From: Oceanobacillus sp. HTM 045
Lineage (GTDB): Bacteria > Pseudomonadota > Alphaproteobacteria > Rhodobacterales > Rhodobacteraceae
DNA length: 64,000 bases
NCBI GenBank assembly: GCA_009733745.1
Contig: WNWL01000008.1
Span: 62,001 to 126,000 of the forward strand
Reading direction: 5' to 3'
The notes under the pieces: generated by a model
Told to the model about the DNA's origin: nothing
What the model saw: the letters and a program-made list of their open reading frames with translations, nothing else
Database searches by the model: none
Translations under genes and position numbers: made by a program
In this document: piece by piece, positions 23,735-36,449 of the stretch
How the letters are laid out: each line of letters begins with the position of its first letter
Position numbering within the stretch: position 1 is the first letter of the stretch

Positions 23735-23878
23735 ACGCGCTCCGCGGCGGGTTCCGGTCCGGCGCGCGCAGATATATGTACGCCCCGGAAGGGGCGCGCT
23801 GTCCGGGGCGGGGCCGCTCGAGGCTCCCGAAGCGCCCGCAAGGGCCGCCGCAGGACGCGGGAGATGAAGGAAGAGAAC

Positions 23879-24262
23879 ATGTTCGCGGTCATCAAGACGG
23901 GCGGCAAGCAGTACAAGGTCGCCGCCGGCGACGAGATCACCATCGAGAAGCTCGCGGCCGAGGCCGGCGAGGAAGTGCAGTTCAACGACGTCCTGATGCT
24001 GGGCGGCGAGGGCGACGTGACCGTCGGCGCCCCGTTCGTCGACGGCGCGGGCGTCAAGGCCGAGGTCGTTGGCCAGGTGAAGGCGCCGAAGGTGCTGACC
24101 TTCAAGCGCCGCCGCCGCAAGCACTCGTCGAAGCGCCTCAAGGGCCACCGGCAGCAGCTCACCACCGTGCGCGTCACGGAGATCATCTCGTCCGGCGCCG
24201 ACGGCACCGGCATCAAGGCGGCGCTGGGCCCGGTCCAGGCCAGCCGCGCCGCAGCGAACTAA
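23879..24262 (+). CDS. rplU: 50S ribosomal protein L21
   Basis: A 127-residue ribosomal protein that binds 23S rRNA. It opens with the classic [13 protein letters not shown] and includes the rRNA-binding stretch [18 protein letters not shown]. About 25 residues at the C-terminus ([20 protein letters not shown]) extend beyond the usual 103-residue length, as in other Rhodobacterales. ATG at 23879 is used, as it gives the standard [11 protein letters not shown] start behind GAAGGAAGAG. It is the first gene of the rplU-rpmA-GNAT-obgE-proB-proA run. Confidence 0.97.
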   Translation: MFAVIKTGGKQYKVAAGDEITIEKLAAEAGEEVQFNDVLMLGGEGDVTVGAPFVDGAGVKAEVVGQVKAPKVLTFKRRRRKHSSKRLKGHRQQLTTVRVTEIISSGADGTGIKAALGPVQASRAAAN

Positions 24263-24274
24263 GGAGGGCGGAGC

Positions 24275-24544
24275 ATGGCACATAAAAAGGCAGGCGGTTC
24301 CAGCCGCAACGGGCGCGACAGCGCCGGCCGCCGTCTCGGCGTGAAGAAGTTCGGCGGCGAGGCCGTCATCCCGGGCAACATCCTCGTGCGGCAGCGCGGC
24401 ACCAAGTGGTGGCCGGGCGACAATGTCGGCATGGGCAAGGATCACACCCTCTTCGCCACGGCGGAGGGCGCGGTGACGTTCCGCAAGGGCCTCAAGGGCC
24501 GTACCTTCGTGTCCGTGCTCCCAGTGCCGGAGGCCGCCGAATAG
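24275..24544 (+). CDS. rpmA: 50S ribosomal protein L27
   Basis: An 89-residue ribosomal protein near the peptidyl-transferase centre. It has the diagnostic start [20 protein letters not shown] and the [20 protein letters not shown] core. The Shine-Dalgarno AAGGAGGG precedes it. It lies 12 bases after rplU and is followed by a strong terminator, though the acetyltransferase and obgE continue on the same strand. Confidence 0.98.
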   Translation: MAHKKAGGSSRNGRDSAGRRLGVKKFGGEAVIPGNILVRQRGTKWWPGDNVGMGKDHTLFATAEGAVTFRKGLKGRTFVSVLPVPEAAE

Positions 24545-24575
24545 GCCGGGCTACCCCGACATACCGTCAAGGAAA

Positions 24576-24603
24576 GGGGACCGGCCACCGCCGGTCCCCT
24601 TCT
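24576..24603 (+). terminator. Rho-independent terminator after rpmA
   Basis: GGGGACCGGC and GCCGGTCCCC form a perfect 10-bp stem around a CACC loop, followed by TTCTTCG. It may reduce rather than stop read-through into the acetyltransferase and obgE. Confidence 0.8.
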
Positions 24604-24661
24604 TCGTTCGGGGCAGCAGGCGGGCCGGATCTCCGTTGAGACGCCAACCAGGAGGTTGGGC

Positions 24662-27391
<2,730 letters not shown>

Positions 27392-27422
27392 CCCGGCAAT
27401 CAGACCCCGCAGGGAGGGGAAC

Positions 27423-28694
27423 ATGGACGCACCGCAACTCGATATCGCCGCCACCATGCGCGAGATCGGCCGCCGCGCGAAGGAGGCCGCTTCCGTGCTC
27501 GCCTCCGCCAGCGCCGAGCGCAAGCATGCCGCCCTGATCGGCGCGGCGGATGCCATCCTGCGCCGGTCGGACGAGATCCTCGCCGAGAACGCCCACGACA
27601 TGGCCGACGCCGAGGAGAAGGGCCTCTCCGGCGCGATGCTCGACCGGCTGATGCTGGACGACGACCGCATCCGCGCCATGGCCAACGGCCTGCGCGCCGT
27701 GGCCGAGCAGAAGGATCCCGTGGGCGAGACCATCGACCAGTGGACCCAGCCCTCGGGCCTGCGCATCCGCCGGGTCCGCACGCCGCTGGGCGTGATCGGG
27801 GTGATCTTCGAGAGCCGCCCGAACGTCACCGCGGATGCGGGCGGGCTCTGCCTGAAGTCCGGCAACGCCGCGATCCTGCGCGGCGGGTCGGAGTCGTTCC
27901 GCACCTCTGGCGTGATCCACGAATGCCTCGTCGAGGGGCTGCGGCTGGCCGGCCTGCCGGAGGACGCCATCCAGCGCGTCCCTACCCGCGACCGCGAAGC
28001 GGTGGCCGAGATGCTGCGCCTCACGGAGTACGTCGACGTGATTGTCCCCCGCGGCGGCAAGGGCCTCGTCGGCCTCGTCCAGCAGGAGGCCCGCGTGCCG
28101 GTCTTCGCCCATCTCGAAGGCATCTGCCACATCTTCGTCGATCGCTCGGCCGACCACGACAAGGCCCGCGCCGTGGTGCTGAACGCCAAGACGAGGCGCA
28201 CCGGCATCTGCGGCGCCGCCGAGTGCCTGCTGATCCACCGGGCCGTCGCGCACGACCTCGGCACGATCCTGGTGAAGGACCTGCTCAACGCCAACGTCAC
28301 CGTCCACGGCGACGCAGAGGTGCAGGCGATGGACGCCCGCGTCACCCCGGCCGCGGACGAGGACTGGGGCCGCGAGTACCTCTCGATGGACATCGCCGCG
28401 AAGGTGGTGGAGGACGTGGACGAGGCCATCGCCCATATCCGCCGCTTCGGCTCGCAGCACACGGACGCGATCGTGACCGAGAGCGACAAGGTGGCCGAAC
28501 ATTTCTTCGCCCGGCTCGACAGCGCCATCCTGATGCGCAACGCCTCGACCCAGTTCGCCGATGGCGGCGAGTTCGGCATGGGCGCGGAGATCGGCATCGC
28601 CACCGGCAAGATGCACGCCCGCGGCCCGGTCGGCGCGGTCCAGCTCACCAGCTTCAAGTACATCGTCGAGGGCGACGGGACGGTGCGCCCGTGA
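27423..28694 (+). CDS. proA: Glutamate-5-semialdehyde dehydrogenase (gamma-glutamyl phosphate reductase)
   Basis: A 423-residue NADPH-dependent enzyme of the second proline step. [32 protein letters not shown] and [17 protein letters not shown] (with the catalytic cysteine), then [20 protein letters not shown], are all family hallmarks. The Shine-Dalgarno GGGAGGGG lies just upstream. Its stop overlaps the GTG of the following small secreted protein (GTGA). Confidence 0.98.
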   Translation: MDAPQLDIAATMREIGRRAKEAASVLASASAERKHAALIGAADAILRRSDEILAENAHDMADAEEKGLSGAMLDRLMLDDDRIRAMANGLRAVAEQKDPVGETIDQWTQPSGLRIRRVRTPLGVIGVIFESRPNVTADAGGLCLKSGNAAILRGGSESFRTSGVIHECLVEGLRLAGLPEDAIQRVPTRDREAVAEMLRLTEYVDVIVPRGGKGLVGLVQQEARVPVFAHLEGICHIFVDRSADHDKARAVVLNAKTRRTGICGAAECLLIHRAVAHDLGTILVKDLLNANVTVHGDAEVQAMDARVTPAADEDWGREYLSMDIAAKVVEDVDEAIAHIRRFGSQHTDAIVTESDKVAEHFFARLDSAILMRNASTQFADGGEFGMGAEIGIATGKMHARGPVGAVQLTSFKYIVEGDGTVRP

Positions 28695-29176
28695 AGCGCC
28701 TCGCCGCGATCCTGCTCCTCGCCGCCACGCCCGCGCTGGCCGAGGAGCCGAAGCCCTTCGACGAGTTCCTGACGCCGGACGCGGTGGAAGCCGTGCGCGC
28801 CATCGCGCTCGACAACATCCACCTCGCCGATTGCGGCGCCGGCCCGCAGACCTGCACCCCGGCCACCGACGCCGAACGCGCCGACCCGCCGGTCACGCTC
28901 GAACTGACCGAAAGCGCGATGCGCACCGGCATCGTCTCCGGCCTGATGGAATGGTGCGGCCTGAACTGGACGCTCCGGAGCTTCCAGCCGATGCTGGTGC
29001 ATCACCGCGAGGCGTCGACGCTCTCCAAGCGGCAGATGGTGATGCTGGCCCTGATCCACGGCATCCAGCAGGGCCAGATGCGCGAGGTGCTCAAGGGCTC
29101 CGAGTGCGACGCCGAGACCCGGACTGCGCTCCACGCCGACATGCCGGGGCAGGAGCTTGATCCGGGGATCGAGTAA
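28691..29176 (+). CDS. Small periplasmic protein of unknown function after proA
   Basis: A 161-residue protein with a short signal peptide ([17 protein letters not shown], cleavage after ALA). Cysteines at [14 protein letters not shown] and ECDAET may form disulfides. No known family was recognised; [20 protein letters not shown] is the most distinctive part. The GTG at 28691 overlaps the proA TGA, so it is translationally coupled to proline synthesis, although a functional link is not shown. Confidence 0.75.
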   Translation: MKRLAAILLLAATPALAEEPKPFDEFLTPDAVEAVRAIALDNIHLADCGAGPQTCTPATDAERADPPVTLELTESAMRTGIVSGLMEWCGLNWTLRSFQPMLVHHREASTLSKRQMVMLALIHGIQQGQMREVLKGSECDAETRTALHADMPGQELDPGIE

Positions 29177-29199
29177 GCCACCCCGACCATCCAGAACCC

Positions 29200-29372
29200 C
29201 GACCAGCCACAGCCCGGGCGACCAGCCCGGGCCACGTCCGGCCCTCCCCGGGGCCGGGCGTTTTGCAACGCTGCAAGGAAACCAGAGTACAGGAGGGCCG
29301 CTGCAATAAACCAAGCAGCCCCCCCAAAGCACCACGCCCGACCAGGGCCGGACCTGTCCCTCCGCGCTGACC
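29200..29372 (+). repeat. Dispersed structured repeat, copy A
   Basis: This near-complete copy lies between two convergent genes. It starts GACCAGCCACAGCCCGGGCG and contains the stem CCCGGGC-GACCA-GCCCGGG, then ACGTCCGGCCC with GGGCCGGGCGT, then the ATAAACCAAGCAGCCCC block and CACCACGCCCGACCAGGGCC, ending near TCCGCGCTGACC. Confidence 0.85.
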
Positions 29373-29393
29373 TCATGCGTCAGCCAGCCCGCC

Positions 29394-30020
29394 TCACGGC
29401 ATCGGCACATCCGTGGTGAAGTGGGGCACCGAATAGCCCTTCTGCACCGCGTCGCGCTCGGCGATGCGGAGGTACCAAGCCTTCAGGTCCGGGTACTCGT
29501 CGAGGTCGATCTCCTGCCACTCGAACCGGCTGATCCACGGCCAGCAGGCCATGTCGGCGATGGAGTAGTCGCCGGTGATGAAGTCGCGCCCCTGAAGCCG
29601 CTTGTTCAGAACGCCGTACAACCGCTTGGTTTCGTTGTGGTAACGCTGCTCGGCGTAATCCGACTTGCCCTTGTTGAAGCGCAGGAAGTGATGCGTCTGC
29701 CCGGCCATCGGCCCGAGCCCGCCCATCTGCCACATCAGCCACTCGATGCAGCGCAGCCGGTCCTTGCCCTCGCCGATGAATTGCCCATGCTTTTCAGCGA
29801 GATAGAGCATGATCGCGCCGGATTCCATCATCTCCACCCCGGTCTCCTGGTCGAAGATCGCCGGGATCCGGTTGTTGGGCGAGATCGCCAGGAAATGCGG
29901 CTGGAACTGCTCGTCCTTCGAGATGTCGATCGGGTGGACCGTGTAGGGCACACCCAGTTCTTCCAATAAAATCGAGACCTTGCGGCCGTTGGGTGTGGTC
30001 CAGGTGTAGAGATCGATCAT
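29394..30020 (-). CDS. Glutathione S-transferase, nu-class (YfcG/YghU-like)
   Basis: A 208-residue cytosolic enzyme. The N-terminal thioredoxin fold contains YTWTTPNGRKVSILLEELG, the TPNG motif of the nu class that binds two glutathiones and has disulfide reductase activity. SPNNRIPAI holds the cis-proline, and MESGAIMLYLAEKHGQF the glutathione contact. ATG 30020 was chosen, with AAGGGGG upstream. It stands alone between convergent genes; probably detoxification or thiol repair. Confidence 0.92.
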   Translation of the reverse strand: MIDLYTWTTPNGRKVSILLEELGVPYTVHPIDISKDEQFQPHFLAISPNNRIPAIFDQETGVEMMESGAIMLYLAEKHGQFIGEGKDRLRCIEWLMWQMGGLGPMAGQTHHFLRFNKGKSDYAEQRYHNETKRLYGVLNKRLQGRDFITGDYSIADMACWPWISRFEWQEIDLDEYPDLKAWYLRIAERDAVQKGYSVPHFTTDVPMP

Positions 30021-30151
30021 CGCGTGTCCCCCTTTTGGCGGCGGGATGCTGCCCCATGCTGCGGAGGGCTTCAAGCCCGCATCCGCCGTTGCGTGTCACA
30101 ACCTGCGCCTCGCGACCCACACCTCACCACCCGCGTCTCACCACCCGCGCC

Positions 30152-31150
30152 TCACCAGCGCCGCATGGGCCGCCGGCTCGCGACCGCGACCTTCCGCGTC
30201 CGCTCGCGCAGGAAGACATAGAGCCCGGCCCCGACGATCAGCGCCGCGCCCGCCAGCGTCCACGGCCCCGGCAGGTCGCCCCAGAACATCCAGCCCCAGA
30301 GGATCGCCAGCGGCAGCAGCACGTATTCGAACGGCGCGACCACCGCCGCGTCGGCCGAGCGGTAGGCCGCCGACATGGTGTAGCCGACCACCGCCGCATT
30401 CACCCCGAGCCCGGCGAAGAGCCAGATGTCGTCGCCCTGCGGCCAGACCCACGCGCGCAGGAGGAAGACCAGGCTCTCGTCCGTGACACCCTCGGCGAAA
30501 CGCCCGTCGCCGGCTACGGCCCAGAACACCAGCGAGACGGCGATGAACGTCCCCTGCATGTAGACCGCCATGGCGGAGGGCTTGGAGGCGATGCCGAGCC
30601 TGCGGGTCAGGATCTGCATCATCGAATAGGCCAGCGCCGCGAGCACCGGCAGCATCAGCACCACCCAGTGCGTCTCGCCGCCGCCGAAGCTCTCCCACGG
30701 GCGCAGCATCACCACCACGCCGGCGAACCCGACCAGCACCGCCTGGATGCGCCGCCGCCCCACGGGCTCGCCGAGGAACGGGATCGAGAGGATCGTGATG
30801 AACAGCGGCGCCACGAAGAAGAGCGCGCTCGCGTTCGCCAGCGGAAGCACAGCCAGCGCCGCGAAATAGGTCATGTTGGCGATCACCACCAGCAGCCCGC
30901 GCAGCATGTGCAGCAGCGGCTTGTCGGTCCGCAGGATGCCGAAACCGCCCTCGAACTGCACCAGCGCCAGGGTGAAGACGATGGCGATGGCCGAGCGTGC
31001 GAACACCATCTGGTGCAGCGGGTAGTCGCCCGAAAGCTGCTTGATCAGCATGTCGTTGACCGAGATGCAGGTCATCCCGACGATGACGAAGGCAATCGCG
31101 GCGGACGGGGCGTTGCGGGCGCCTGACGAGGCGTTCGGCGGCGCGGCCAT
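30152..31150 (-). CDS. EamA family (DMT superfamily) transporter
   Basis: A 332-residue inner-membrane protein with about ten hydrophobic segments in two EamA repeats: AIAFVIVGMTCISVNDMLIK to VVVMLRPW, then LMLPVLAALAYSMMQIL to LIVGAGLYVFLRER. It is probably a metabolite exporter of unknown substrate. The ATG at 31150, behind GGGAGGA, gives a short hydrophilic N-terminus typical of the family. Confidence 0.9.
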   Translation of the reverse strand: MAAPPNASSGARNAPSAAIAFVIVGMTCISVNDMLIKQLSGDYPLHQMVFARSAIAIVFTLALVQFEGGFGILRTDKPLLHMLRGLLVVIANMTYFAALAVLPLANASALFFVAPLFITILSIPFLGEPVGRRRIQAVLVGFAGVVVMLRPWESFGGGETHWVVLMLPVLAALAYSMMQILTRRLGIASKPSAMAVYMQGTFIAVSLVFWAVAGDGRFAEGVTDESLVFLLRAWVWPQGDDIWLFAGLGVNAAVVGYTMSAAYRSADAAVVAPFEYVLLPLAILWGWMFWGDLPGPWTLAGAALIVGAGLYVFLRERTRKVAVASRRPMRRW

Positions 31151-31253
31151 TGCGGGTCGGTCCTCCCTAATCGGGCGGGAAAACGGCGCCGGCACCCGGC
31201 GCTCAAGGGCGCCGGAACGGTGTCCCGGGGCGCAGTGTTTCTGCCGCCGCAGC

Positions 31254-31311
31254 GCGCGTTAACACTTTTCCCGTTTGTTTTCAGTGTGTTGCGGCGGTTG
31301 CAACCTTGCAG
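31254..31311 (+). repeat. GCGCGTTAAC...GCAACCTTGCA element, copy 1
   Basis: This roughly 57-bp element runs from GCGCGTTAACACTTTT to CGGCGGTTGCAACCTTGCA, including the palindrome GGTTGCAACC. Two further copies lie at 33590-33646 (reverse) and 33903-33958. It lies upstream of the minus-strand transporter gene at 30152-31150 and beyond the stop of the SDR gene at 31393. Confidence 0.65.
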
Positions 31312-31392
31312 CCACCCGCGCCGGCCCCACCCGCGGGCAGGACGACGGGGCGAGCCTAGCCGCGCGCGGGCGGGAAGGCCAGCAATCCCGGC

Positions 31393-32136
31393 TCAGACGT
31401 GCTGGCCGCCGTTGATCTCGATCTCGACCCCGGTGACGTAGGAGCTTTCGGGAGTGCAGAGATAGTAGATCGTCCGGGCCACCTCCTCCGGCTTGCCGAG
31501 GCGGCGGAGCGGGATCTCCTCGACCAGCTTCTCGGTGCCGGGCGAGAGGATCGCCGTCTCGATCTCGCCGGGAGCGATGGCGTTCACCCGCACGCCCAGC
31601 GGCCCGAAATCATGCGCCATCTCGCGGGTCAGCGCCGCCAGCGCGGCCTTGGAGGTGGAATAGGCCGCCCCGGCGAAGGGGTGCACCCGGCTCCCGGCGA
31701 TAGAGGTGACGTTGACCACTGCGCCCTGCGCCGCCTTCAGCTCCTCCATCAGCCCGCGGGCGAGCACCACGCTGGCGAAGAAGTTGACGTGGAAAACCTT
31801 GCCCCAGTCGCGCAGGTCGGTGGTCAGCGTCGACAGCCGTTCGCCGTTCGGCCCCTTCGGCGAGATGCCGGCATTGTTGACCAGCGCGTCGAGTTTGCCG
31901 TCGGTCAGCCGCCGCCTGATCTCGGCGACCGCTTCCATCGTGCTGTCGGGCGAGCCGAGGTCGACCTGGATGTGATCCTCCTCGCCGGCCTCCCAGGGGC
32001 AGTCCTCCGGGAAGGGCTGGCGCGAGCAGGTGATCACCCGCCACCCGGCGGAGGAGAAGCGCTTGACCGTCGCGTGGCCGATCCCCCGGCTCGCGCCGGT
32101 CAGGAGCAGCGTGCGGCGTCGGTTCGATTCGGGCAT
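31393..32136 (-). CDS. Short-chain dehydrogenase/reductase
   Basis: A 247-residue NAD(P)-dependent oxidoreductase. The Rossmann motif TGASRGIG, the structural NNAG, catalytic serine in VTSIAGS, and YSTSKAALA (Y-x3-K) are all present, ending in a typical SSYVTGVEIEINGGQHV. The start ATG at 32136 follows GGGAG. No operon partner helps predict the substrate. Confidence 0.93.
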   Translation of the reverse strand: MPESNRRRTLLLTGASRGIGHATVKRFSSAGWRVITCSRQPFPEDCPWEAGEEDHIQVDLGSPDSTMEAVAEIRRRLTDGKLDALVNNAGISPKGPNGERLSTLTTDLRDWGKVFHVNFFASVVLARGLMEELKAAQGAVVNVTSIAGSRVHPFAGAAYSTSKAALAALTREMAHDFGPLGVRVNAIAPGEIETAILSPGTEKLVEEIPLRRLGKPEEVARTIYYLCTPESSYVTGVEIEINGGQHV

Positions 32137-32293
32137 CCGTGACTCCCTGCGGCGGCCGATCCGCCGCGCGCACTCTCGCCGCACTGCGTCATGCAAATCA
32201 AGCGCCTCCGGAGCCGGTTTCGAAGGTCCCCGGCGCTGGCGTCCGGCGCGAGGGGGCTGCTAGGCTCCGCGCAGGCAGGCACAGGGGCACGGA

Positions 32294-33574
32294 ATGCTGA
32301 CGGATCGCTACGGGAACACCCTGACCACCGGCTCGGCCGCGGCGCGCGACGCCTATGACGAGGGCCTCGACCTGTTCCTCGGCGCGAATGCCGGGGTGAC
32401 GGAGGCGTTCGAGCGCGCCATCGCGGCGGATCCGGGCTTCGCGCTCGCCCATCTCGCCCGCGCCCGCAGCCTCCACATGCGCGGCCGCGGCCGGGAGGCC
32501 CGCGCGGGGCTGGCCGACGCGCGGAAGGCGGCGGAGGCCGGCGTCAGCGCGCTGGAGGCCGCGCAGCTGGCGCTGATGGGAGATGTGATCGAGGGCCGGG
32601 GCGGCGCGGCGCTGCCGGCGATCCGCGCCCATCTCGCCGGGAACCCGCGCGACGCCTTCGTGGCGCAGACATGCATGGGCGTCTTCAGCCTGATCGGCTT
32701 CTCCGGCGTGCCGGGCCGCGAGGCGGAGCAGCTCGCCTTCACCACCTCGCTGGCGCCGCATTACGGCGACGACTGGTGGTTCCTGTCCCAGCACGCCTTC
32801 GCGCAGATGGAATGCGGCCAGACCGGCCCGGCGCGGCAGACCATCACCCGGGCCTTCGAGCTGAACCCCGTCTCGGGCAACTCGGCGCATGTGAAGGCGC
32901 ATCTCCACTACGAGACCGGCGAGACGCGGGAGGGGTTGGCCTTCCTCGACGACTGGCGCCGCGGCTACGACCGGGCGTCGCTGCTGCATTGCCACGTCTC
33001 CTGGCATGTCGCGCTCTGGTCGCTGGAGGAGGGCGACGTGGAGACGATGTGGTCGGTGATCGACGCCGACATCTTCCCCGGCGCGGCGGTGGAGCCGGCG
33101 ATCAACATCCTCACCGACTCCGCCGCGATCCTCTACCGGGCGCAGCTTGCCGGGGTCGAGGTGCCGGAGGGGCGCTGGCAGGCGGTCAGCGACTATGCCG
33201 CGCAGTGCTTCCCGAAACCGGCCATCGCCTTCGCCGATGCCCACGCCGCGCTGGCCCACGCCATGGCGGGGCAGGGAGAGCGGCTGGAGAAGGTCGTCCG
33301 CGACGCGGCCGGCCCGGCGGGGGACGTGGTGAAGGTGCTGGCCGAAGGCTTCGGCGCGCTGGCGGCGGGCCGCTGGGAAGAGGCGGTCGGGCACCTGACG
33401 CCGGCGCTCCGCGAGCACGCCCGGATCGGTGGCAGCCGCGCCCAGCGCGACCTGATCGAGCACGCGATGCTCGGCGCGCTGCTCCGCGTCGGCCGCGAGG
33501 GCGAGGCCCGCCGCCTGATCGCCATGCGCCGCCCGTCCAGCTCGATGCACGGCGCCGTCGCGGGGCTTCAATAG
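32294..33574 (+). CDS. Tetratricopeptide repeat protein, TTC38-like
   Basis: A 426-residue cytoplasmic helical-repeat protein. It begins MLTDRYGNTLTTGSAAARDA and has degenerate TPR units (FERAIAADPGFALAHLARAR; HAFAQMECGQTGPARQTITR). The central HVSWHVALWSLEEGD motif is a mark of TTC38-like proteins. The molecular role is not established; it probably mediates protein contacts. It starts 157 bases from the divergent SDR gene. Confidence 0.82.
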   Translation: MLTDRYGNTLTTGSAAARDAYDEGLDLFLGANAGVTEAFERAIAADPGFALAHLARARSLHMRGRGREARAGLADARKAAEAGVSALEAAQLALMGDVIEGRGGAALPAIRAHLAGNPRDAFVAQTCMGVFSLIGFSGVPGREAEQLAFTTSLAPHYGDDWWFLSQHAFAQMECGQTGPARQTITRAFELNPVSGNSAHVKAHLHYETGETREGLAFLDDWRRGYDRASLLHCHVSWHVALWSLEEGDVETMWSVIDADIFPGAAVEPAINILTDSAAILYRAQLAGVEVPEGRWQAVSDYAAQCFPKPAIAFADAHAALAHAMAGQGERLEKVVRDAAGPAGDVVKVLAEGFGALAAGRWEEAVGHLTPALREHARIGGSRAQRDLIEHAMLGALLRVGREGEARRLIAMRRPSSSMHGAVAGLQ

Positions 33575-33589
33575 GCAAGGCGGCAGGGA

Positions 33590-33646
33590 TGCAAGGTTGC
33601 AACCGCCGTAAGCATCTGGAAAATATGAATAAAAGTGTTAACGCGC
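33590..33646 (-). repeat. GCGCGTTAAC...GCAACCTTGCA element, copy 2 (reverse)
   Basis: This is the reverse-complement orientation of the element at 31254-31311. It begins TGCAAGGTTGCAACCGCCG and ends AAAAGTGTTAACGCGC, lying 15 bases after the TTC38-like gene. Copy 3 lies in the opposite orientation on the other side of repeat copy B. Confidence 0.65.
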
Positions 33647-33686
33647 CGCGGGTGGCAGGATTCTGGGCGTTCCGGGGGGAGAGCCC

Positions 33687-33860
33687 CGACCAGCCACAGC
33701 CCGGGCGACCAGCCCGGGCCACGTCCGGCCCTCCCCGGGGCCGGGCGTTCTCTGACGCTGTAAGTGGCTCGGAACGCGGGAGGGGTCGCGGAGATAAATC
33801 AAGCAAACCCCAATTAGCACCGCGCCCGACCAGGGCCGGTCGTGGCCCTTCGTGCTGACC
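33687..33860 (+). repeat. Dispersed structured repeat, copy B
   Basis: This near-complete copy lies between convergent genes and is flanked by two inverted copies of the 57-bp GTTAAC element. The first stem is CCCGGGC-GACCA-GCCCGGG. The third stem region reads GGGGT...ACCCC. The copy ends near CGTGCTGACC. Confidence 0.85.
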
Positions 33861-33902
33861 TTCGGCAATGCTGCCAATCGCGCTGCGATTACGTGCGAGG
33901 TG

Positions 33903-33958
33903 GCGCGTTAACCCTTTTATCCCGCAAAATCAGCAGCTTGCAGCCGTCGCAACCTTGC
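33903..33958 (+). repeat. GCGCGTTAAC...GCAACCTTGC element, copy 3
   Basis: It reads GCGCGTTAACCCTTTTATCC, then TCAGCAGCTTGC, then GTCGCAACCTTGC. It has the same orientation as copy 1 and the opposite orientation to copy 2. It ends 25 bases beyond the stop of pdxH. Confidence 0.6.
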
Positions 33959-33983
33959 GAACCCTACGCCGGCGGCCCGGACA

Positions 33984-34646
33984 TCACGGATTGAGGCGCG
34001 TCACGTGCCATTCCTCCGCGTCCGGCGCGGGGCGGGTCCAGCGGAACCGGTCGTGCAGGCGGAACTCGCCGTCGGCCCAGAATTCCATCTCGACGGGGCG
34101 GATGCGGAAGCCGCCCCAGTGCGGCGGGCGGGGCGGCTTGATCGGGTGGCGCGCGGCCACGGACGCGACCTTCGCCATCAGCGCCCCGCGCGAGGAGAGC
34201 GGGCGCGACTGTTCCGAGGCCCATGCCCCGAGCCGGCTCTGGTAGGCGCGGGAGGCGTAGTAGGCGTCGGCCTGCGCGTCGTCCACCTTCTCCACCGGGC
34301 CGCGCACGCGGACCTGGCGGCGGAGCGATTTCCAGTGCATCACCAGCGCCGCCTGCGGGTTGGCGGCCAGTTCCTCGCCCTTGGCGCTGCCGAAATTGGT
34401 GTAGAAGACGAAGCCGCCGCGCGATTGGCTCTCCTCGATCTCCTTCAGGAGCACCATGCGCACGTTGGGCAGGCCGTTCGCGTCCGCCGTGGCGAGGGCG
34501 ATGGCGTTGGCGTCGTTGGGCTCGGTCCCCTCCGCTTGCTCCAGCCATGCGCGGGCCAGCGCGAACGGGTCGTCGCCCGCGAAGATGCCCGCGCGGCTGG
34601 TCTCGTCCGTCACCGTTGCGTCCTTCGCCGTCCCTTCCGCGCTCAT
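33984..34646 (-). CDS. pdxH: Pyridoxamine 5'-phosphate oxidase
   Basis: A 220-residue FMN-dependent enzyme making pyridoxal phosphate. Family segments include [93 protein letters not shown] and the C-terminal RLHDRFRW...VTRLNP. The ATG overlaps the racemase stop (ATGA), so the two are co-translated. Confidence 0.95.
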   Translation of the reverse strand: MSAEGTAKDATVTDETSRAGIFAGDDPFALARAWLEQAEGTEPNDANAIALATADANGLPNVRMVLLKEIEESQSRGGFVFYTNFGSAKGEELAANPQAALVMHWKSLRRQVRVRGPVEKVDDAQADAYYASRAYQSRLGAWASEQSRPLSSRGALMAKVASVAARHPIKPPRPPHWGGFRIRPVEMEFWADGEFRLHDRFRWTRPAPDAEEWHVTRLNP

Positions 34647-35422
34647 GACATGCCTCCGCCCGCTCCGGCGGGTGATAGTAGCGGCGGCGTGACGCCCGGC
34701 AATCCCTCGCAGGCGGCGAAGAGCGCGGCGCGGGCCAGCAGGCGGGTGCTGTCGAGCACGGGCAGCGGCGCGTCCGCCTCGGGCATTATCAGCGGCAGCT
34801 CGGTGCAGCCGAGGATCACCGCCTCCGCCCCGTCCTCGCCGAGCCCGGCGACGATCTCGTGGAACCGGGCGATGGAACCGGGGCGGAAGCGCCCGCGCAC
34901 CAGCTCCTCCATGATGATCCGGTCGGTCTCGGCCTTGTCCGCCTCCTCCGGGCGGATCAGGGCGATGCCGCGGGCGGCGAGGCGCTCGGGATAGACCTCG
35001 CTCTCGACCAGCCAGCGGGTGCCGGTGAGCGCGACCTTGCGGAAGCCGCGCCGCCGCGCCTCCTCCGCCACCACGTCGGCGATGTGGAGCCAGGGCAGCG
35101 TCATCCGGCCCTCGATCAGCGGCCATGCGGCGTGTATCGTGTTGTCGGGGCAGACCAGCAACTCCGCCCCCGCCTGCTCCAGCCGCGCGGCGGAGGAGAG
35201 CATCAGCGCCCCCACCTCGGCGAGGTCGCCCCGCGACAGGGCGGCGACGTAGTCGGCCAGCGAATGGGTGTGCAGCACCACGTCCGGGTGGGCATGCTTG
35301 CCGAGGATCGCCTCGCCCTCGGTGCAGATCGTGCGGTAGCAGAGCGCCGCGCCCTCGGCCGAGCAGCCGACGATGCCGATGGAAAGGGGGGCGGTCGGGG
35401 TGTCCAGGGTATCGTCCGGCAT
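34643..35422 (-). CDS. Aspartate/glutamate racemase family protein
   Basis: A 259-residue cofactor-independent racemase-type protein. Two catalytic cysteines are visible: [13 protein letters not shown] and [12 protein letters not shown]. The N-terminal [18 protein letters not shown] fits the nucleotide-free Asp/Glu racemase fold. The substrate could be aspartate, hydantoin or another amino acid. It overlaps pdxH by four bases, so both are one transcript with a possible link to amino acid or B6 metabolism. Confidence 0.85.
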   Translation of the reverse strand: MPDDTLDTPTAPLSIGIVGCSAEGAALCYRTICTEGEAILGKHAHPDVVLHTHSLADYVAALSRGDLAEVGALMLSSAARLEQAGAELLVCPDNTIHAAWPLIEGRMTLPWLHIADVVAEEARRRGFRKVALTGTRWLVESEVYPERLAARGIALIRPEEADKAETDRIIMEELVRGRFRPGSIARFHEIVAGLGEDGAEAVILGCTELPLIMPEADAPLPVLDSTRLLARAALFAACEGLPGVTPPLLSPAGAGGGMS

Positions 35423-35639
35423 GGGCGGGCTCCGCGTTTCGTCCCTCCCGAGCTATTGCCGGAGGCGGCGCGCCGCAACCCCGCGGCGCCCCAGACGCAG
35501 CCCCGACGCGGCCTCGATCCACCCCCGGGACAGCCCCGGCGCGGCCGCGGAGGGCGTGGCTTCGCGGCGGCGAGACTTGAAAGCGGTGCGGGAATGACCT
35601 AAAGCCCAACGCCTGATCTCGGGCGCGTCGGGGGTAGAA

Positions 35640-36446
35640 ATGAGCGGTTTGATGGATGGCAAGCGTGGCCTCGTGATGGGGGTCGCCAACGACAAGTCCA
35701 TCGCCTGGGCCATCGCGCAGGTCTGCCACGAACAGGGCGCCGAGCTTGCCTTCACCTACCAGGGCGACGCGCTGAAGAAGCGGGTGGACCCGCTGGCGGC
35801 GGGGATCGGCGCGGAGATCGTGCTGCCCTGCGACGTGACCGACCCCGGCTCGATGGACATGGTCTTCGACGAGCTGCAGCAGCGCTGGGGCCGGCTCGAC
35901 TTCCTGCTCCATGCCATCGCCTATGCCGACAAGGCCGAGCTGAAGGGCCGTTACGTGGACACCACGCCCGGCAACTTCGAGCGGTCGATGAACATCTCCT
36001 GCTACTCCTTCACGGCGCTGGCCCAGCGGGCCGAGAAGCTGATGACCGAGGGCGGGTCGATGCTGACGCTGACCTATTACGGCGCCGAGAAGGTCATGCC
36101 GCATTACAACGTCATGGGCGTCGCCAAGGCGGCGCTGGAGACCAGCGTGCGCTACATGGCGATGGATCTCGGGCCGAAGAACATCCGCGTCAACGCGCTC
36201 TCGGCCGGGCCGATGAAGACGCTGGCGGCCTCGGGCATCGGCGATTTCCGCTATATCCTGAAGTGGAACGAGCTGAACGCGCCGCTGCGGCGGAACGTGA
36301 GCCAGGACGACGTGGGCAAGGCGGGGTTCTACCTGCTCTCGGACCTCTCGTCGGGCGTGACGGGCGAGTGCCACCATGTCGACTGCGGCTACAATGTCGT
36401 CGGCATGAAGGCCGAGGACGCGCCGGACATCGCGCTCGACGGCTAG
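35640..36446 (+). CDS. fabI: Enoyl-ACP reductase (NADH)
   Basis: A 268-residue enzyme of the final reduction step in fatty acid elongation. [18 protein letters not shown] is the FabI-type cofactor site, [13 protein letters not shown] and [20 protein letters not shown] hold the catalytic tyrosines and lysine, and [16 protein letters not shown] the flexible loop. The ending [20 protein letters not shown] is standard for the family. Confidence 0.97.
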   Translation: MSGLMDGKRGLVMGVANDKSIAWAIAQVCHEQGAELAFTYQGDALKKRVDPLAAGIGAEIVLPCDVTDPGSMDMVFDELQQRWGRLDFLLHAIAYADKAELKGRYVDTTPGNFERSMNISCYSFTALAQRAEKLMTEGGSMLTLTYYGAEKVMPHYNVMGVAKAALETSVRYMAMDLGPKNIRVNALSAGPMKTLAASGIGDFRYILKWNELNAPLRRNVSQDDVGKAGFYLLSDLSSGVTGECHHVDCGYNVVGMKAEDAPDIALDG

Positions 36447-36449
36447 GCC

